DNA of 64,000 nucleotides from Margaritifera margaritifera (Eukaryota > Mollusca > Bivalvia > Unionida > Margaritiferidae), in contig JAQPZY010001684.1 of NCBI GenBank assembly GCA_029931535.1, positions 5,177,501 to 5,241,500 of the forward strand. The letters run 5' to 3'. Shown piece after piece: positions 59,176 to 64,000 of this stretch. The number at the start of each line of letters is the position of its first letter. Position 1 is the stretch's first letter. The translations under genes were made by a program, and so were the position numbers. The notes under the pieces were generated by a model that did not search any database, was not told where the DNA came from, and was given only the letters and a program-made list of their open reading frames with translations.

Positions 59176-59768
59176 GTACTGGATTTTCTCCTTTCCGAAC
59201 TTAGAACGCCCTCTATCTCTCTTGATAAGGAGCGCTAACGCGCAATCTTGATACTCCCCCAATGTTGTCTATAGTATCGCTAGAAGGTATAGGACCACTA
59301 ATTACTTTACAACCAGAGAACTAGTCTACTGGTGGGGAAATGAAAAATAGAGTACTAAATATTTTGAGATGCACCCATTGCTAGTAAATGGATTTAACTT
59401 TTTTTTCCATTATACATTTCATAAACTTCAATCTAAGTATTATAGTTGACAACAAAATATTTGCTTTTATTTTGATATCGTGTATTTAATTTCCTACTGA
59501 CAACATGGCATACGGACTCTTAGTGCGAGGCTGTTATTAGTTGCAGACCAGTGAGTCCCCCTGTATAGGAGCACGAGGCGCAAAACAATGCTGCGAAACA
59601 CCTGTAATTCAAGGCTGAACATCTTTTCTCTAAGTCTAATGAATGGAAGCATGTGTAGTTTGTATGCTAACCTAATGCCGAAATTATTTTTATTTATTAA
59701 TATATTAACATTAAGTTATGTGCGAAATGAATTAGTGGTCCTATCCCGGAAAGAGTAGATTTGTCAAA
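59176..59768. other. Unassigned spacer upstream of a candidate exon
   Basis: No repeat recognised. If the exon at 59769 is real, its promoter would lie here. No clear TATA box at the expected distance can be singled out in this AT-rich sequence. Confidence 0.35.
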
Positions 59769-59900
59769 ATGAAGTTCGCTTTGATTTTACTGCCTTTCTT
59801 CATCGGTCTGACCTACCAGATAATCTTCAATATATACCCACTGTGCGTTTGTTTGTACATTCGAACATCAAGCGATTGTTTTATTTATGTACAATTCAAG
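59769..59900 (+). CDS. Possible first coding exon of a secreted peptide
   Basis: ATG at 59769 in the context GTCAAAATGAAG opens MKFALILLPFFIGLTYQ, a convincing signal peptide. It continues with IIFNIYPLCVCLYIRTSSD and C-x-I-Y-V-Q-F-K to AAG|GTATGA, a plausible donor at 59901. The exon would be 44 codons, phase 0; without splicing a TGA follows one codon later. Three Cys follow the signal. No second exon is recognised and the next recognisable sequence is a decayed mobile-type gene at 60.2 kb. Confidence 0.35.
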
Positions 59901-60209
59901 GTATGATGTAGTGTAAAACCAAGTGTGTGTGATATCTGTGATGAACAAGGCAACAAGACAGGAATACTGTCTTTGAATCGGCAACTCAGGACTTGCTCTT
60001 ACCTTCATTACAGTGAGCGATTCAAATACGTTACCCAATGAGTACTTATGGCAGATAATGACTGATCTAAAAGTTGACATATTGTCTATGAAAGAATTAC
60101 TCGATACAGCTTATGACACAAAATGCTTTCATAAAGAAGAAACCCTTTTAAAAAGCAATTCAAAAGTGCAAACTGAATGCAGGTGTGGACACAACAATTT
60201 AGTTAATTA
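59901..60209. other. Unassigned spacer
   Basis: Overlapping frames (60013-60219) contain CRCGHNN but no recognised domain. Confidence 0.35.
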
Positions 60210-61905
60210 TTGGCGATGACTGAGCTTCTAGTGTTCTTAAAAGAAGAATTTGAACAAGAGGTTATCTTTAGAATTATAGATGACAATATAAAATACCACG
60301 ACCAGCAACCTATCGCACAGATAGATTTTCTGACTGAAATTAAAACCCTTATATCAGTATTTGAGGACTTCGGAAATTCTGTCATGGATGAGTACAGTGA
60401 TATCATTTCCGTTGTATCAATATTATTGCAAAAGAGTCCGTCATCAAGAGTATTATGATGATCTAAAAATTATTTCCGACTTTTCCATTCTTTTCTTCGA
60501 GGAATTTATGTTTTAGCATCCACCCCACCCCCACTGCCCAAAAAGTTATATTTTAGGTCGATTCAAAAGCAAGGTGCAGTCAAAGGGACAATTGCATATT
60601 ATTTCTTTGAAGAGAAATTGCATACTCTGTTAAAGGCTTTATATTGCCTGTCAATCACGAAGTGGAGTTATTGATGACTTTTTCAGACACAAGAACCAGC
60701 AGTATCACCCCTCCTTTGCCAATGGCCCTTTGCAAGAAACCTTCGTTAAGGAACAAAATCTGATCTAATCTCTCTCCTTGAAACGTCAAAAAAAGACCCC
60801 TAACTGTCTGCGGAGAAGCCATTGTGCAGTTCTTAAACCTTAAATTGTAATATGTAAAAATATGCAGAGAGGTTAGGTTGTACATTACCTACACAAAAAA
60901 TTGCTAAAAACTGTTGGTCGCTTGAATGGAACCTTCTTAACAGCCTGAAAGTTTATGTTAGAGGGTCCCGCGGTCGCTGCATCCGTCGTCGAGTGTGTTT
61001 CAATGTATTAATGGCAATCAACTGACACGATTTCCTTCGTGTGGCTGATAATAAAAGGAACTGTTCAAGAATTTAGCGGAGTGTAGATGGAAAGAGCTAC
61101 ATGTTAAGATAGCATCACAGGCGTTGTCTTCCACAGAAATGGTACTAAACTCCTGTCTCTTTGCCTCCACGAAGAAGACGAAACATACATCCTCAATTAT
61201 TTCACTGATGCAGTATTAAGAGACTGCCAAAAGATAACGATTCGAGCGCAGAAGATGCTGATGTGGTTGTTCTTGCAGTTTCTCGAAAATGCATATATGT
61301 ATGTCACTGAGTTCTGGTTTGCATTTTGGATCAGCAAATCTTTCAGACGCATATTAGTCCTTGAAATTAATGGGCCAGTTTCATTCAAAAAGGCGAGATC
61401 GGTACCATTATTATTAGTTTAAGAAGTCACTGGTCATGGTGAAAAGATAGTATCGGATGTGGACAAAATTAAAACATTTGTCAAACTCTCGTTGTCGCCA
61501 GATGAGATGACTAACCAACAATATGATGACTTTCAGTTAGTTGTGGTCCATATGCAGGATAAGACCAGCGAATCAGCAAGTGATAAAAACTGTAGAAGAA
61601 AAAAAAGTTTAAAAACAAGATGGCAGATAGGCAGAATTAAATTCATGCAAGCTTGCTTGGACCAACATGCTAAACTTGCAACATTTTCAGGGTTGACATA
61701 TTTGGGGACAGCGCTTATTGCTGCAGCCACCACACTAGAATTCTCCGAGTGATAAGGGTTGGAGTAAAGTTTAAGATGGCATCTGAGTGACAGTACGGAC
61801 AACCTTTCCAGAAACATGAGTATGAGTTAAATGCTACAGCATTAAAGGCTGTATGCAGCGTTGTATGTGCATCAAATCCAATTATCAATGCACTGCTCTA
61901 TGCGT
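60210..61905 (+). pseudogene. Decayed copy of a multi-copy invertebrate protein family
   Basis: Plus-strand pieces in shifting frames, in family order: FEDFGNSVMDEYSD (about 60360-60400), YDDLKIISDFSILFFEEF (about 60450-60505), RLYIACQSRSGVIDDFF with RHKNQ (about 60635-60700), RGRCIRRRV (about 60968-60996), HDFLRVADNK (61025-61054), CLHEEDET (61163-61186), VVVLAVS and EFWFAFWISKSFRRI (about 61264-61345), RTTFPET and the Cys-rich tail GCMQRCMCIKSNYQCTALC (about 61850-61902). I know this family as large uncharacterised proteins with many genomic copies in molluscs and cnidarians, with conserved C-HEEADTR, HALTGCDT and GC-x3-C-x-C motifs. HALTGCDT is deleted here. Role unknown; copy number suggests spread with mobile DNA. 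Not functional. Confidence 0.75.
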
Positions 61906-62061
61906 AAACGATGGAGTATATTCTAAGAAACCTGTGGTATATGATATGTTTATGTATGTCTCCGTTTATAGCTTTGTTAGATTTTAGTCGATTAATTCTA
62001 AAACTACATACAATGAAAATAAATGTCCCTAATTTTACAAGAATTATTACCCAAATCTAAC

Positions 62062-62064
<3 letters not shown>

Positions 62065-62113
<49 letters not shown>
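62065..62113. repeat. (TC)n microsatellite
   Basis: About 49 bp of uninterrupted TC. Confidence 0.98.
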
Positions 62114-62116
<3 letters not shown>

Positions 62117-62321
62117 ATATGGCTACTTTCTTTCTCAATTAGTCTTTGGAAAGTACGAACTGCTGTGATGGAAAAAACTGTACTATTCTATTTAAAAACG
62201 AATACAATTTGGTCATGCCACATTAAAAGAGGGTATCTCTACCGCTTTTAGTCTCCATCCTTTTGTCGTAAACATACTTTGATTTATTGAAGTCTGCATT
62301 CTGTACTAAAAAATTTCTTTT

Positions 62322-62354
62322 CTTTTTTTTTTTTTTTGGGGGGGGGGGCAAATA

Positions 62355-62390
<36 letters not shown>
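62322..62390. repeat. T-to-G homopolymer junction followed by (ATT)n
   Basis: About 16 T, then 11 G, then a CAAAT linker and about 12 ATT units. Confidence 0.95.
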
Positions 62391-63086
62391 ATTTTTGTTA
62401 TCTTGCTTTTCATATATTGTTTAGAAATTTGTTTTATTTTTCCATTACATTTTTATAGTGCTTAGGATAATTCATCACATAACTCTGGCTTAACCGAACC
62501 AGACCTGCCCAATTGGCCAATCCGGTCACTGACTTTAAAATCGATCTTCATTTGCACGCTTTGATCAGAGATTGCACGTGCACCCTGCTTTTAGTCCAAT
62601 AAAGTCCTCTAAGCATACCTAGCTGTTGAGAATTACTAAAGCATAAGTTACGTTTAGTTTAAAACCGCAGGATAGATGAATAAAGTCCACAAATCCAAGG
62701 CTATTCGACTCTAAATGTGATGACGTAATGATATTTATGAACTGACTAAAACGCATTAGCAAACAAAATACGGATTCATTCGTAGCACTTATATACATCC
62801 CTGATGTCTTTGAATCGTGGCTTAGGCTATTAAAATCTCTTGTAGATTCAAAGAGGGAGCAGAACTAGTTCTTGGAATTGACCCCAAGAAGCAATATTAT
62901 GTGGTTTTATGACAAAAGTGTGCGAAACAATTGCAACCTTTCCGTCTCCACATGGAAGAAACGCTAGGAAATTGTTTATAGTCTAAACGGTGACTTATTA
63001 TGTGTGTCATCAGATTTTGTGTACATAGCTTATGACATATTTTTTTTTACTGGAAAAAATAAACAAAGAATAATTTACTTTTTATC
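62391..63086. other. Unassigned AT-rich sequence
   Basis: No feature recognised. Confidence 0.4.
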
Positions 63087-64000
63087 ATAAGATGCATCAG
63101 CACAGTTACTAATTATATGTTACGGAAATAGACAATTCAAAAGGTCATCGAATGAGAGGCTAAATTATCTATTTACCGATTTCAGGTAGGTAGGGTTCGA
63201 CAGAAGGTCACTTAGTTATGCTAGCCTCTGTGTAAGACGACCTCCTGTCCCAAACATAACTCTCTACATATCGAAGAAGGAGTGGGCAATGACATGTGAA
63301 ACTGGAATTCCTTTGGCAGATGTCGTTGGCGTTTTTACTACAACTGTTATCGACTTATTAACAATATAATAGTATATGTTCAATGCCTTGAAGCTTATCA
63401 ATCCCCTACACAATGTTATATTGTCGGACAAAGTTTATCAATCCCCAATACAATGTTATATTGTCGGACAAGGTTATCAAAAGCATTATCTTCCCAGGTT
63501 TGAGATTAATGCATTAAGACAGTTCTTTTGTCTGTCGGATTACATCTGAAACGTGTTGCATGGGTATATATGTGAGTGCGTTGTGTTATTAGTCGTGTGA
63601 TTATTGTATATACTACGGGGATTTTGTTGGGGTTTTTTTTTTTCGAGCATCAGACTCAAAAGACACAATACTTCACTCTGATACACAATAAGCAACTTAC
63701 CGTAAATCTGTCCGTTCAAGGTAAGCTACTATAAAGGCGCCATAAATTCAGCTCGTATATATTAGACTAAATTAATTGTATTCAGGAAGCAATGATAAAC
63801 GCAGCGTTCCACAAACTATACTGACTCTCCAAATTCAACTCCTCCATGATTAATTTTCAGGCAAGTTCAATACCAATATAATTATGAAAGGCACTCATCT
63901 TTTTGAGGTTCATAGACTGATTGAAGAATTAATTTACCGTGAAGTTAGTTGACAGGTACTGATTTTATAAAGCAAATTTATTGACTGAGTTATCAAGGCT
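63087..64000 (+). repeat. Dispersed duplicated block, copy 2 (cut by window end)
   Basis: Direct-orientation partner of 29838-30770, with the same landmark order (TACGGAAATAGACAATTCAA, TTTGGCAGATGTCGTTGG, TTATCAATCCCCTACA, TTTATTGACTGAGTTATCAA). It lacks about 60 bp near 63240. It has its own 38-40 bp tandem duplication at about 63396-63470 (TATCAATCCCC...ATGTTATATTGTCGGACAA twice). The right boundary is not visible. Confidence 0.85.

Overview
The window is AT-rich, intron- and repeat-style animal DNA. There is no bacterial gene packing and no long open frame. Long (TA)n/(TG)n/(TC)n microsatellites, many 28-56 bp minisatellites, tRNA-derived SINE pieces, Penelope-like and non-LTR retroelement remnants, solo-LTR-like blocks and a Polinton/Maverick-type polymerase remnant together point to an invertebrate, most likely a lophotrochozoan such as a mollusc. 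The species cannot be named from this sequence. I found no complete host gene. The best host-gene signals are two possible first exons encoding signal peptides: minus strand 56562-56612 and plus strand 59769-59900.

Layout, 0-13 kb: two LTR-like blocks lie in opposite orientation (1117-1881 minus, 8533-9286 plus), the second splitting a TA microsatellite. Between and around them are a decayed LINE reverse transcriptase (2210-2620), a double-hairpin inverted-repeat element (3915-4108), a Penelope-like 3' tail (5590-5830), a diverged duplication (6840-7360 and 11125-11645) and a tRNA-derived SINE head (9508-9592). 13-23 kb: a 36-bp minisatellite (13799-14592), a fold-back palindrome next to a minus-strand fragment resembling DUF3504/Crypton-type proteins (15965-17550), two copies of a SINE tail (20420-20745) and a broken Penelope-like element with RT and GIY-YIG parts (20900-22430, minus).

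23-49 kb: mostly unique AT-rich sequence carrying a dense run of minisatellites. Their units are 56, 40, 28, 44, 54, 43, 52, 42, 39 and 17 bp, plus a decayed repeat around 43.2-44.0 kb. A LINE 3' end (31470-31900, minus) also lies here. At 40.9-42.3 kb there is a remnant of an unrecognised protein, followed by a short element with terminal inverted repeats.

49.9-55.0 kb is the most interesting block. About 5 kb is bounded by inverted repeats of roughly 90 bp. It holds a frameshifted, internally deleted protein-primed family-B DNA polymerase. Next to the right terminus it holds a second copy of the unrecognised protein seen at 41 kb. The short terminal motif recurs elsewhere. I read this as an old Polinton/Maverick- or adintovirus-like element with relatives nearby.

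55-64 kb: a tRNA-derived SINE (55545-55748), the two candidate signal-peptide exons, a solo LTR with a 4-bp target duplication (58287-59175), a decayed multi-copy invertebrate protein of unknown role (60210-61905), and a second copy (63087 to the window end) of a block also present at 29838-30770. Almost everything recognisable is mobile or tandemly repeated, and every transposon-derived coding region is broken.
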